Shown: positions 22,901-31,498 of the stretch, piece after piece | How the letters are laid out: the number at the start of each line of letters is the position of its first letter | How positions within the stretch are numbered: the first letter of the stretch is position 1 | Assembly (NCBI RefSeq): GCF_030272615.1 | Contig: NC_081406.1 | Coordinates: 264,773,192-264,837,191 of the forward strand | From: Cryptomeria japonica | Taxonomy: Eukaryota; Streptophyta; Pinopsida; Cupressales; Cupressaceae | Direction: 5' to 3' | Length of the DNA stretch: 64,000 bases | Made by a program: the position numbers and the translations under genes | Notes under the pieces: model-generated | The model's input: only the letters and a program-made list of their open reading frames with translations | The model's database searches: none | What the model was told of the DNA's origin: nothing

Positions 22901-23948
22901 AGTCCTTTAGTTCAATGATGTTGCTCATTTAATGAAATTGCATCCAGCTATTTGTGCTTATAATATAATATAGGAGGAAGGAAAAATGAAAAACTGAAAT
23001 AAGACACAAACAGAAAGGATTTTTAGCATCAAAAGCTTCGGCTCATGAAAGGAAGTTGAAGAGAATTCATAAAGGGTGTGGAGGGGGAGAAACCCTGCCA
23101 TCATTACATACAAAAGTAATATACCTTCAAAGCGTCTTCAACCAACTGCAGATGTTTGGATGGCAGATACGTAATAGTTGGTTTGAGACCCTGGAACAAA
23201 AGTTTGTAATACAAACATTGTGAGTAACCCTGGAACAAAAGTTTGTAATACAAAAATGGTGATTATAAAAACGCCTTAAATCTTATGGTCAATAAACTCG
23301 TGCAAAAATTCTAAAGGATAAATTTTTGACACTGGTATCTACTGATCTAGAGGTTAAGTCACATAACTGAAGAAAATAGAACATTACCATTTTTGTTTAA
23401 GAGACTGAAAGAATACATCAAGCACATGATATGTCTTACGAGTACTCTTTTGTTTAAGAGACAGAAAGAGTGCACTAGTCATGAATGAAATTTTGAAGAC
23501 AAAGACATAGTAAAAATTTCAAAATCTGGCCAAAGGCAACTTCGAAAATTTTATCTATACAGATATTACACAAATAAATATTATGAATTAGCAAATAAAT
23601 TATCAACAATTACCCAAATGTACCACATAAATCACAGAAAAAATGAAGTTGGGGGCAAGGGAATGGAAGAAGAGTGGTTACAGAAGGAACTCAGTGATCT
23701 CTTCAGGATTAGAAAAGAAAGTCTGAATGTATAATCAACTAACAGGTTCATGCAGATAAGTATCTCACCTCCCACAGTGTTTTAATACTAACTGTATCAG
23801 ATTGCTTTGAACTGGACTGAGATGAACAACATAATCTCCACTTTGTATGAGCTCTTGCCCTTGAGCTGATATGCAATTTGGAATCTTCTGCATCAACATG
23901 CTTGCCATATGATTCTCCCATAGAAAGGACTTCATCAGTACACACAAC
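2930..23948 (-). CDS. RSH1: RelA/SpoT homologue (RSH1-type), seven internal exons, partial gene
   Basis: This is the only host gene I can recognise. Seven minus-strand exons join as 23769-23948, 23125-23190, 22674-22766, 3475-3606, 3272-3373, 3116-3193 and 2930-3001. All boundaries have GT donors and AG acceptors, and the exons from 23190 down have lengths of 66, 93, 132, 102, 78 and 72 bp, all multiples of three. The protein contains the HD hydrolase domain of plastid (p)ppGpp synthetase/hydrolase proteins: the segment HAGQKRRSGEPFIIHPVEVA, the HD pair in LLHDTVEDS, and the distal aspartate in KLADRLHNMRTL. The RSH family makes or degrades the alarmone (p)ppGpp, and plant RSH proteins are plastid-targeted. 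The transit-peptide exon was not found and the synthetase, TGS and ACT parts would lie left of the window. No stop or frameshift is seen, so the gene looks functional. The RSH1 assignment rests on recalled similarity, including the order of segments; RSH2/3 is less likely. Confidence 0.9.
3116..3193 (-). CDS. RSH1: RSH1 exon (distal HD-domain aspartate)
   Basis: This 78-bp exon encodes VRVIIVKLADRLHNMRTLSH followed by MPPHKQ. The aspartate of ADRLHNMRT is the fourth metal ligand of the HD fold. Confidence 0.93.
3272..3373 (-). CDS. RSH1: RSH1 exon
   Basis: This 102-bp exon encodes 34 residues from VSKLGKLQCT to the conserved DLRQMFLAMTEE block of RSH proteins. Splice sites are GCAG before it and GTAGTG after it. 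Confidence 0.9.
3475..3606 (-). CDS. RSH1: RSH1 exon (HD motif)
   Basis: This 132-bp exon encodes 44 residues beginning ELDWESIAAGLLHDTVEDS and ending VEGETK. It contains the metal-binding HD pair. It continues exactly from the exon at 22674, which proves that both lie in one gene across the 19-kb intron. Confidence 0.92.
3607..6600. other. intron DNA without recognised genes
   Basis: AT-rich sequence. I see no coding domain, LTR or inverted ends. Several short open frames here (for example 4541-5002) have no recognisable motif and look like chance. Confidence 0.5.
5815..6075. repeat. scattered TTGTGCA/TGCACAA motifs
   Basis: The heptamer TTGTGCA or its complement, often within CAACA, recurs about eight times in 260 bp in both orientations. 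I do not know a function for it. Confidence 0.4.
6720..7406 (+). pseudogene. Ty3/gypsy pol remnant, protease-to-RT part
   Basis: The plus strand carries a decayed gypsy polyprotein. After 6830 it reads VTPLDCFDQLRGCSF and GLIYDIHLNTYKIKKDGK, the linker that follows the protease in Ty3/gypsy. From 7200 it reads SPAFIIPKKGKK and NKYPLPRINDFLNQLKG, the first reverse transcriptase blocks. It has stops and is cut at 7406 by a solo LTR; the same frame resumes at 13864. A caulimovirid origin was considered, but the K-x-x-Y-P-L-P-R-I-x-D block favours gypsy. Confidence 0.7.
7522..8007 (-). repeat. copia 3' LTR
   Basis: This 486-bp LTR is nearly identical to 12616-13083 apart from scattered substitutions and a longer (TA)n run (about 7930-7966). 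It contains TATA-like TATATAAGTGG and TATATAAACT stretches and an imperfect hairpin at 7697-7732. Confidence 0.95.
8008..8598 (-). other. copia 3' untranslated region with repeats and polypurine tract
   Basis: Between pol and the 3' LTR the sequence holds repeated ATATCAAGTCACATGATATC-like units (8090-8400). The polypurine tract, read on the minus strand as AAGAGGGAG, lies directly before the LTR (8008-8018). A different copia 3' end at 44736-45154 has the same kind of TGATATC repeats and the same tract. Confidence 0.75.
8599..9378 (-). pseudogene. copia RT thumb and RNase H
   Basis: The frame reads YRQIIGSLMYLVNTRPNICY, HILRYLRGTIGFGL, DLHGFTDSDWAGSIVNRKST, one stop, then EAEYIAASMGAREAVWLRKL and the C-terminal DQIADILTKPLS. 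These are the Ty1/copia RNase H landmarks with catalytic D (TDSDWAG) and E (EAEY). One stop lies near 8958. Confidence 0.9.
9379..10474 (-). pseudogene. copia reverse transcriptase
   Basis: The frame gives WKDAMSEEYQSILKNDVWDI, KARFVARGFSQKEGIDYEET, FAPVARYTSV, then after a stop QMDVKTAFLN, and the catalytic YVDDLLITG near 9535. This is the Ty1/copia RT pattern. Stops at about 9850, 9675 and 9500 break it. Confidence 0.88.
10458..11700 (-). pseudogene. copia protease and integrase
   Basis: The protease motif WVIDSGASRHITG lies near 11620. GAG-pre-integrase follows (LWHRRLGNLHFHALP with the CKGCALGK zinc part), then the integrase core with SDLCG, RIDNGGG and NGVAERKNRT, which give the D, D and E of the catalytic triad. 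A run of seven Gs at about 10846-10852 shifts the frame just after the second aspartate. A stop also interrupts the protease region near 11510. Confidence 0.88.
11716..12516 (-). pseudogene. copia gag
   Basis: The reading begins MATGVRFEDRLDG at 12516. It has one in-frame stop (after FRIMLV) and then the gag core, with LTLKNQLHHIKMNKGETVTS and GLPTSWESFI. It ends with a CCHC zinc knuckle (CFRCDQYGHYAMKC), which binds the element RNA in family members. A lysine/arginine-rich stretch precedes the knuckle. Confidence 0.88.
12604..12615 (-). other. copia primer-binding site
   Basis: The minus strand reads TGGTATCAAAGC directly after the LTR end. It is complementary to the 3' end of initiator-Met tRNA as in plant copia elements (usual form TGGTATCAGAGC). 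Confidence 0.85.
12616..13083 (-). repeat. copia 5' LTR
   Basis: This 468-bp partner of 7522-8007 sits directly next to the primer-binding site at 12604-12615. It carries a perfect 17-bp inverted repeat with a 2-base loop at 12791-12826. Confidence 0.95.
12791..12826. repeat. perfect 17-bp inverted repeat in the copia LTR
   Basis: Arms AGAGATATGTCTTCCCA and TGGGAAGACATATCTCT are separated by CA. The other LTR copy (7697-7732) has several mismatches in one arm. Confidence 0.9.
13864..13985 (+). pseudogene. Ty3/gypsy RT remnant, continuation
   Basis: Directly after the second TCTTT target-site copy the text reads FTKMDLTSSYHQVHMDP and later VMPFEL, the RT motifs that follow the L-x-G block at 7400. 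It is the other half of the remnant at 6720-7406. Confidence 0.7.
13986..14649. other. intron DNA without recognised features
   Basis: Sequence between the gypsy remnant and the unknown-family element. I see no domain or repeat. Confidence 0.4.
15042..15360 (-). repeat. 3' LTR of the non-coding element
   Basis: This 319-bp LTR is rich in short near-repeats (AAGCTAAATTAAGC, CACTTAAAATAGAAGATGAC). It is nearly identical to 16720-17016; the length difference is in the number of these short repeats. Confidence 0.92.
15680..16200 (-). repeat. repeated GATTTTTTCCTCAAAAATTG units inside the non-coding element
   Basis: On the plus strand, variants of ATTTTTGAGGAAAAAATCGT followed by GAAAACC recur about nine times in 500 bp. 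The 5' leader of the copia element after 47876 contains similar text, which hints at a family connection. Confidence 0.6.
16720..17016 (-). repeat. 5' LTR of the non-coding element
   Basis: This 297-bp LTR is directly followed, on the minus strand, by the initiator-Met-type primer-binding site at 16708-16719. Confidence 0.92.
17498..17587 (-). promoter_or_regulatory. core promoter block of copy 1 (telobox palindrome and TATA)
   Basis: On the minus strand, AAACCCTAATTAGGGTTT (17570-17587) is followed after 62 bp by CTTATATAAA (17498-17507). The same block with the same spacing occurs in the elements at 34815 and 38342. TATA plus conserved spacing suggests the retroelement-type promoter; TSS not determined. 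Confidence 0.7.
17708..20888 (-). pseudogene. unknown large protein, family copy 1 (broken)
   Basis: The reading begins MAAPKPNKTLSRQALIKEDM at 20888, homologous to the start at 31499, and runs to the stop at 17708. It is clearly the same protein as 31499-34702: NWSKVGDTNL, FPPAVQCYEL, the YMLPRYPTNRVVLLEVARQF block, a lysine/serine-rich hydrophilic middle, IPEWLKERLAQEVIVVEEE, and a helical C-terminus ending FIEYARKEREKGN. It is interrupted by stops near 20774, 18708 and 18492 and by frameshifts near 20608, 20395 and 18065; 20388-18709 is still one open frame of 559 codons. Function unknown. A 3' splice acceptor (CTCATAG) stands just before the ATG. Confidence 0.8.
20889..21640 (-). promoter_or_regulatory. 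leader and upstream promoter region of the copy 1 coding frame
   Basis: On the minus strand, GCAAAGTCGGCC is followed by CGCCTATAAGAGAAGG (TATA-like), then an A/G-rich leader with repeated GGCGAATT. The corresponding stretch in the inner element (30930-31480) has GCCAAGTCGGCC, CTCTATATATTGG and a GCGAA-rich leader. This is likely the promoter for the coding frame, separate from the telobox promoter. Confidence 0.55.
21640..22335. repeat. short-unit repeat array upstream of copy 1
   Basis: About twenty units carrying TTCGCTCCAA and CAACTCATGAAGTT recur every 20-45 bp. AACTCATGAAGTT is an imperfect palindrome. The array stands where the inner element has its 166-bp hairpin array, but the unit sequence is unrelated. 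Confidence 0.85.
22674..22766 (-). CDS. RSH1: RSH1 exon (HD domain, first histidines)
   Basis: This 93-bp exon encodes 31 residues from LAFEAHAGQKRR to VARILGEL, the first conserved block of the HD hydrolase domain. The donor GTAAGATC opens the 19-kb intron. Confidence 0.92.
23125..23190 (-). CDS. RSH1: RSH1 exon (start of HD region)
   Basis: This 66-bp exon encodes 22 residues (GLKPTITYLPSKHLQLVEDA then LK). It is flanked by CAG acceptor and GTATAT donor sequences and continues the W-E-x-L-K-P-x-I-x-Y-L-P pattern of plant RSH1. Confidence 0.85.
23769..23948 (-). CDS. RSH1: RSH1 exon (N-terminal region before HD domain)
   Basis: The minus-strand frame is open and ends in KTLWE, directly before a GTGAGATA donor. 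The preceding residues (HTKWRLCCSSQSSS) resemble the stretch that precedes the HD domain in plant RSH1. The 5' edge is approximate: AG acceptors are possible just above 23948 or 23951. This is the most upstream exon I could find, and it lies after the transit peptide. Confidence 0.75.
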
Positions 23949-25900
23949 CTTCTTGGAAAAAGATACATTCAACAAGTTAGTCTACATAAAAATTGAAATT
24001 GCAGCAGATCCATCATGCATCTAAGTCTCCATAAAAAAACTGAAGCATAATAAGTGAAATTTATTCAGTAATACATGAGTTATGTGGACGAAAAATAATT
24101 TGTTTACAAATATTCAAGAATTATTAGATATAATTACATCTTATAGAAAAGCAACAATTCACTCAACTTTCTAAAAGCAAAGAAATTTCATATTCAGGAT
24201 CACGATTTCATCATTACGAGTTAATAAACAACAAATAATATACAGAACAAACAACAACCTTAATTACCTCTCACTTTGAGTTTCACCAAACTACATACTT
24301 GTTTACAAGGAAGCCTTCTCTTTAAAATTTAGGCATTAAGATATATTCCCTTCAAAATACCCTATCCTCCCTGTATGATCCTAAAACAAACTTTAATCTT
24401 TGTCTGGTTTTATTTTCCATTAAAATGTTTAGCCTTTGCATGCCATCATTTGTATTATTGTGTTCTCAGGGAATAGACTTCCACTTAATTCCCATCCTGT
24501 TTTTGTGCTCAAACATTATGCTTTATTCGTATTTTATCTTCCTAAAATAAACTTAATCTTTGTTCATATTCAAGTTTACCACATTAATTTATGTCAAGAC
24601 TCCCAGTAAAAAATATTGGATTTATTACAATTTCTTTTTCCTTCCATATGTTCTTTTCAAAAAAACCAGTTTACATTATTGCTATAGAGTTTCACTTGGT
24701 CCAGCAGTTCTAGAGTTGTAACAGTAGAACATCTAGTTAGAAAAGCCAATTATCTCTGCAGATTTTTTTTTTTTCTTCAGATTTATAGATCTAAGCTTCT
24801 CATTGTTATAACAGATTGATCATCTGCAAATGCACAGAAAGAAGAAATTTTGGCAATTGCTCAGCCATTAGCAAGATACTTGCAGCTTAATTTCCTTTGT
24901 GTAAAAGCACATGTAAATCTATTTTCTTCATTATGATCAGAATGGGGTTCATAAAGTGCTATTATTATTAGTTTTACTCAGTAGCAGCATCCTTCTTCAT
25001 CAGCTTCTATATGTTACTTTTCCAGCCCTAGATAACATCTTATTAGAGTAGATTCCTAATCTGTAGCCATTAGCAGATTTGTCTCACAAACATATGAGGC
25101 TATGATCATGGCAAAAGAAAAATTTTGAGATTACTAGGGTGGGGATGAGGCTACAGCCTCTTCTGGATGGAAAACCATTGATAAGAAAGGATTCATCACC
25201 CAACACATGCTGCTAGAGCTTACTTAAACCATGATTTATTTATCATTGGTCTATAGAGAGGACCATGAGATCAAGGGAGTGCTTTTATAGTGCCTTCAAA
25301 GGATAGTTTTGTGATACTCAAGATGAGGATTTGACACAGCAGCTGCTTGAGCAATATGAGATTGTAATTGGCATATTTGGCTTCTCCATTGCAATGTGAG
25401 GATAAGAACCACCTTTAGACAAATACAATGCCTGACCCTGGGATGTTTTTAAATTTTCATTCTTGTCTATTTCAACTATTGTTATTTTTTATGGAGGGAG
25501 AAGGAAGGAGAGCTTGGAGCGTGAGGTTGGAGGATGAAGAGTCATCCTCCGTGAGGGCTTCTCCGAGCTTTCTTTCAAATTTGCACAATTGCTCTTTTCT
25601 CTTCCCTTTATCTCTTTGGTCAAATCACATCTTTTTCTTAGGTTTTTTGTAGGTTCCTCATTGTGGTATTAATGTGTGGTTTTTGAGTTTTTTTCCTTTT
25701 GTTCTAATCTATTGACTCCACTTTTTGTTTAGTGATCTCGCTACCATCTCAGATGATGAGTCTTAGTATTTGGTCCTGACTCTTGAGAGAAGGCAACGCC
25801 ATTAAATCATATTTGGCAGTTACTTTGGATGGATGCATTAGCTGTTGTACAAAATGTAATTAAGGATGGAAGTAAACTAAAGGAAATCTTTCTAGCTTTC
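23949..25900. other. AT-rich DNA without recognised genes
   Basis: No domain, LTR or inverted repeat is recognised. It lies upstream (minus sense) of the first RSH1 exon found, so it is probably an RSH1 intron. Confidence 0.4.
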
Positions 25901-26675
25901 TACAAATCATCCTGAGAAGAGTGAAATGGTCACAGCTATAAAAAATCATTTAAAGAAGCCCAGCAGTATAAGTAGATTATTTCTGTACCTAAGAGAATAT
26001 AATTTGCAGTTTCAGCTGGTTATAGACAAAGGGATGACCTCTTCCAGCCAGGACACTATGATAGGGGACTCCACACAGGAAAAATTAAGGACCCTTCTAC
26101 CTCTAGTAAGATTTTGTAAATCTACCCTAACCAAGAAAAGTTAGATGCTATGGATAAAGAAGAGGAAAGGCCTTAGAATTTTCAGAGTGTTTAAATCAAG
26201 ATTCCTTTCCTTCTCAAAGGTTTTTTGACAGCTGGTTTTGGGGGAAAAATTAGGTGTTTATGTTTCTCTCTTCTGTATGGTGCAAAGGGGACAGTTTTGG
26301 GTTTTTCCCAAAACCAGCAATGTGCAGAAGATGGTTTATGGCCATACCCTTTTCGAAAATGGGAAGATCTATCATTAGAGCTCTTCAATGGAACCCTAGC
26401 ATTGAGATTAGGGTTATATACTGTGGAGCCAATTGCAACTTGATATCTTCTAAATCCAAATTAGTTCCTGAGGGTATCACTTGTTCAGCTCATTGCAAGT
26501 TGTTTTAATGTGAGACTCTAAACTTGGAGATTTAAACTGTTGCTTCTTATGTAAGAAAGATGGAAATCTCTGAAAGGGCTGCCCTAATAGTGGTAGGAAG
26601 GTAGGTATTCAGGTTAGAATCCCATTTGATCTTGTTAACAAGGGGACTTGCACTTTGACAACGTATTGATTGAAT

Positions 26676-27024
26676 CATAGTTTGCAAACTATGCGAGTCA
26701 CCGAGTACTCTCTTTCTTTTTGCTGGGCGAGTTTTCACAAGTTTAACTCTCGGGTTTTTATAGATGCAAAAAAACATGGGTAAAAATTTCGACACAGGTA
26801 GAACACTAGTTAAAATACATTTTTCAAATGTTTTTGCTATAAAACAATGCATTTTCTCTTTCGAGATGTCAGTTTTTAATTAAATACATTTTGTAATTGA
26901 ATTTTACAAAAAAAAAATGTGTTTCTTTAAGAGATTTTAATTTTTAGTAGAGTTGTCGAGTCTTTGCCGAGTTGAAAATTTTGGGCTTGCGGAGTACTCT
27001 CTGAGTCCGAGTCTATGAACTATG
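26676..27024. mobile_element. non-autonomous hAT mini-element (349 bp)
   Basis: The ends are CATAGTT (26676) and its complement AACTATG (27024), followed inward by CGAGTC/GACTCG subterminal motifs and GAGTACTC as in the hAT copies A and B. The flanking octamers are GATTGAAT (26668-26675) and GTTTGAAT (27025-27032), 7 of 8 identical, which fits the 8-bp hAT target-site duplication. It has no coding capacity. Confidence 0.75.
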
Positions 27025-27644
27025 GTTTGAATGGTATATGCTAAGTAACCAAGACAACCCTACCTCCATTGAAGTCTCCAATGAGTTAAATAATAGAATT
27101 CTATAATCAATAGATTCTTCGGCATCAATTTCCTTTAGTGACCAAAGTGTCCATGATTTAGGTGAAGTTGGTAGAGGTTTCTTTGTTAGTAAGATGGACC
27201 TATTCAATGCTAGAATTGAAAAAAGGGGATACCATCTAAGATTTTGTCCTCTTTTGTAGTGATAATATTGTTTCTGACTCCCATGATACCTAAGTGACCC
27301 CTAATAAAGGGAACCATAGTGTTATCAATACAAGGACTCAACATGTTTCTACAAATACCAAAGGTAGCTTTTGAAGGTTAAAGGTGGTTGTAGATGAGGG
27401 TTCTCAGGTGATACCAAATGAGAGTGGGCCTAAACCTATGGTTTGTAAAAGTCTCTTGATGAGGGATCTTTGAATCTAGGCACATTTAAACTCTTTTTTT
27501 AAGGAATTTTTTTTTAAAAGAGATGGCGATTCCTCTAATCATGTTAGTTGGAGCTCTAAAAATGGAAAATATGAAAAAATTCCCACTTGGTTTGAAAGTA
27601 TATAAATAGGACTGCAAGTCCCCTCTCTCCCCCCTATAGTAACA

Positions 27645-28109
27645 ATGAAGATTGTAAGTTAGAATGTAAGAGGGCTAGAATCCCAAGATTGGAGAGTAGT
27701 TGTTAGAATGTTTTGTAACTCTAGAGTAGCTTTGGATTTTGTCCTTTTGCAAGAAGTTAAAGTTGGAGGTTCACCTTGGAATGTGCACTCAAATATATTT
27801 GGCATAAAGCTACATATGTTTGTACTTCCCATCCTATGGCAAGAGGAGGTTATGTTGTGCTTCTTAACAAGGTCTGGTTTGAGAAGTGATTAGCCAAGGG
27901 TTCTCTCCTTATAGACTTACCTAGGTTGTCGTTTCCTTCAATGATTTTCACTTTGGTCTCTACCTTGTGTATGCCCTAAATGATTATAGGGATAGGGTTG
28001 GATTGTTGAACTAGATTGCCTATTCTCTTCATAAGCTTCCTAGGGTTATGGGAGGGTTATTAATAAGGTTGAGCACAAAGATGACAAGTTAGGGGGCCTC
28101 AATTTCAAT
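27645..28109 (+). pseudogene. LINE ORF2 endonuclease domain, N-terminal part
   Basis: The frame begins MKIVS, a stop (TAG for the usual tryptophan), then NVRGLES and FVLLQEVKV. These are the N-V-R-G-L and L-Q-E-x-K motifs of the apurinic-type LINE endonuclease. Later frames give the R-G-G-Y-V and YAPNDYR equivalents with frameshifts. Confidence 0.7.
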
Positions 28110-28114
28110 GGAAG

Positions 28115-28200
28115 TGTTGTGAGATTTTCACACATCACCCCATTGCAAATGGGGACCTGTTGTGACCATTTCACACATCGCCCCATTAGAATGGGGACCC
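28115..28200 (+). repeat. apparent 43-bp tandem duplication made by self-insertion
   Basis: The two near-identical 43-bp units (28115-28157 and 28158-28200) are the first 43 bp of the outer and inner elements. They are side by side because one member inserted into another right after its GGGGACC. Each has a CCCCATT/AATGGGG hairpin. Confidence 0.85.
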
Positions 28201-28549
28201 CCTCTTTTTCACTTTTGTTTTGCTTGTTCTTCTCTCTGCTTTTAGGGTTTTGAGTGAGTGAGTGGTCTATCTGGGCTAGGGCTAAACCTTAGGGGTTTCT
28301 TTTGATGTTATTCAAGCTGAGTCCAGTCAAATTTTGAAAGTTGTTAAGTGTCCTCCCTAAGAATTGAGATGATTGAAATTAAGTTAGTCTTTTAGGAGAG
28401 TCAAATAGGTCTTAGGTTAGGTCTAATAAAGGTTTTTAGGGTAAGATCCAATTTTGACTAAGTGTTAGCATTTTTGAAGGTGAAATTGTGTGTTCTTGCC
28501 TAGGTGAGTTTGATCAAATTTTTGAAGCAAGATGATGCCTGAAACAGAG

Positions 28550-30685
28550 AAATCGCTCCTGACCCTCTGAAAGGGCCCATGGCGAAATTTATCCTGAATA
28601 CCATTTCTTGTTTTTGATGAACTTGCTAACTGTTTCCTGACCTTGAAAATGACCTGACTTTGCCTTGTGAAGTGGTTTGAGACTTAAATTTGAAGCAGTT
28701 TGGCCAAAAAGGGTAAAAATCGCTCTTGACCCTCAGAGAGGGCCCAGGGCGAAAATGTTGTTTAAGTCATATTTGTCACTGACTTTTCTAAATTGCTTTG
28801 TTCAGGGTCTCCTGGAAGGATGATTGAACGTGACTTGATGCTTTGGACGGTTTGGAGACGTGAAAGATGGTGAATTTTGGAAACTAAGGAAAAAATCGCT
28901 CCTGACCCTCAAAGAGGGCCCACAGCGAGATTTTGATTTCCTTCATTTTGCAATGAAAAGAGACCAAGTTTTGATCATAAATGGAAAATAAATGACTTTC
29001 TCCACCCGCCTGAGGAAGTTTTGGCTAGAAATGATGGAGGACCTTGTTGAAAACAGAAAAATCGCTCCTGACCCTCAAAGAGGGCCCACAGCGAGAAATC
29101 TTATAGGGGTCATTGCTAGCCTTATTTGGTCGACTTAATATGTCAAAGGCATGGGAATGGATAGAATGAACATAATGAAGTATCTAGACTTGATCAAAGA
29201 TGATGAATTGAAGGAGTTTTGCCCAGGAAAGGTAAAATCGCTCCTGACCCTCAGAGAGGGCCCACAGCGATTTTCTTCATGTGCACATTTTTGGACCTTC
29301 CATGGACATGAATTTTTATTCATAGCAAAGAACAAGATGACATCTTCCTTGGCAAAGTGGTTTTTAGATGAAAAGTGAAACATTTTAGTCTAGGTAGCAA
29401 AAATCACTCCTGACCCTTAGAGAGGGTCCACAGCGAGATTTTCAAATATGCATTATTCTTACAAGAGCAAAGTATGTTTTATGATTGGAAGGGATGAAGG
29501 AAAGCATGTTCTATCCGTTGAATATAATTTGGAGGATCAACACAAGAAGAAATCAACCCAAAATGAAAAAGTCGCTCCTAACCCTCATTGAAGGCCCACA
29601 GCGAAAAATCGCTCCGGACCCTCAGAGAGGGCCCACAGCGAGAAACCTAAAATGGGAATTTTTCGCCCAAGTTTGAGGAAGGCTAAGGTTAGGCACGGGT
29701 TTGAAACGATGTTTGAAATGCCTTGAAGTGAAATGAAATCATTAAGAATCAAAATTTTGAAGGCAATTACAAAAATCGCTACGGACCCTCAGAGAGGGCC
29801 CATAGCGATTTTCCAGTTTTCTCTCCTTGGTTTGAAGAATTGAGATAAAATCTTGCTTGGACAGGAGGAAAGCGTGATGTGTTATGCCTTGAAGATGATT
29901 TGAAGATTAAAAGATAAAGGAATTTGCCCAAAATGAAAAAATCGCTCCTAAACCTCACTGAAGGCCCACAGCGAGATTTTCAAAAAAGGCATGTTTTCTT
30001 CAAAATGGTGCTAAGGCAAGGTTAGGACAAGGAGAAAAGACCTCCAAGAACAGGATGAATATTATTTTGCCTTCAAAACTTGATGATTTTGGTCAGAAAA
30101 TGAAAAATTGCTCCTGACCCTCAGTGAAGGCCCACAGCGAAAAATCACTACGGATCCTCAGAGAGGGCCCATAGCGATATTGTTGAAAATCCTCGTTTTA
30201 CCTTGCAACAACAAAGCGAATTTGGTTGGAGTGGATTCAGGGAAGGCATTGCCAAATGATGAATGAAGTTTTAATGAAAAATGATGAAGAATCAAGCCTA
30301 AATTGCAAAAATCGCTCCTGACCCTCAGTGAGGGCCCACAGCAAGAAACTTCAAAATCACACCTTTTCTCCAAAATTGGATTGAGCTAAGTTTCTAATTC
30401 AGTGAAAGGACCTAGTTGAAATGTCTTGAAGAAATTTTGGAGGTGGAAAAGTGCTAAATTTGAGCAAAAAATGAAAAATCGCTGCTGACCCTCAGTGAAG
30501 GTCCAGGGCGAAATTGACAATTCCACCTATTTTCCTCATGAAAAATGTCAAATTTGAAGTGCAATGCATCAACTAGATATCGATTTACCCTCCAGGAGAT
30601 TTTCACGTCAAAATGTGAAATATTCAAGGCTAAAATTCAAAAATCGCTCCTGACCCTTAGAGAAGGTCCAGGGCGAAATCCTCAG
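28550..30685 (+). repeat. array of 15 hairpin cores phased at about 166 bp
   Basis: A core of about 36-43 bp (ATCGCTCCTGACCCTC, AGA, GAGGGCCCACAGCGAT) can fold on itself: ATCGCT pairs with AGCGAT and CCCTC with GAGGG. The conserved C of CGCT stands at 28554, 28721, 28897, 29063, 29239, 29405, 29573, 29610, 29777, 29943, 30109, 30146, 30313, 30480 and 30645. The steps are 167, 176, 166, 176, 166, 168, 37, 167, 166, 166, 37, 167, 167 and 165. The spacers are clearly diverged while the cores are kept. Confidence 0.95.
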
Positions 30686-30919
30686 GAAGTTTCATTAAGC
30701 CTTGTTTTAAAAATTAATATTCTCCAAATTGCATTTGATCGCCAGAATTGCTAATTTTGAGGCATTTGAAAAAATTAAAATTAAATTGGCATTAAATAAA
30801 AGACATTTTGGCATTTAATAAATTAATTTTAAGCCTTAAAAAATCGACCTTCTATCTTGGAGGCATTTAAAATTAATCTTAATTAAATTAAAATTAAATA
30901 TAAAGCGCTCAAGGCCTTA

Positions 30920-31498
30920 TTTTCATTTATTTTGCCAAGTCGGCCCCCCTTTTTTTGGAATTTTATTTATTTTTTTAACCTCTTTTTGCCAAGTCGGCCT
31001 AGAGGGAGCAAAGGGGTGAGCGCTCTATATATTGGAGGTGTTTTTTCACAATTCAAATCATTCAATCATTGCTTCAAGTGCGAATTTGGAAAACTAATTG
31101 AAGGTGCGAAATTTGGTTTGCTTGGAGCGATTTTCTTTCAAGTGTTGGAGGCTAGAAGGAAGTGGAATTGATTCTTTTGAAGGCTAAAGGAGGCGCATTT
31201 TATTCAAGGGAGAGCTTTGATCTACATTTTGCTTAGCGAAATTCATCTATTTTTGCATCATTTCTTAGAGTTTAATACTCAAGAGGAGGTATGGCGAAAT
31301 CAACTTGACACCATTGTTGAAGATTTGAATTTTGAACTTTTGTTTTGAAAATTCTAAGTTTGGCATAGTTAATTAGGAAATGATAACTCAAGATTTATCA
31401 TGAAGTTTCCTAATTAAAATCTTAAATCTTCCTTTCTACTCTATATTTCTACGCTTCAAGTTATATTACTAATTGTGAAATGTTGTGTAGATGTCAAG
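30920..31498 (+). promoter_or_regulatory. promoter, leader and 5' UTR intron of the unknown coding frame
   Basis: GCCAAGTCGGCC occurs twice (about 30935 and 30988), followed by GCGCTCTATATATTGG (TATA-like, about 31021-31036). A GCGAA-rich leader follows. A donor-like GAG/GTATGG lies near 31285 and an acceptor TTGTGTAG just before the ATG at 31499. Copy 1 has the same order with an acceptor in the same place. This suggests ordinary Pol II expression of a spliced mRNA; inferred only. Confidence 0.5.

Larger units (their letters stand above)
25900..28109 (+). mobile_element. LINE (L1-type) fragment, 5' part
   Basis: A decayed ORF1 region has a zinc-knuckle-like CFLCKKDGNL followed by KGCPN (about 26540-26590). 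It is followed by the start of ORF2 endonuclease at 27645. The fragment is interrupted by an hAT-type mini-element (26676-27024) and cut at 28109 by the TGTTG...CAACA elements. The endonuclease frame seems to resume at 39251. The start is uncertain. Confidence 0.6.

Noticed and set aside
28550-30685. Regularly spaced repeats suggesting a CRISPR array
   Set aside because: Spacers are about 125-140 bp and diverged from one another as decayed tandem units, cores vary, and the surroundings are plant nuclear DNA. It is a phased tandem array.
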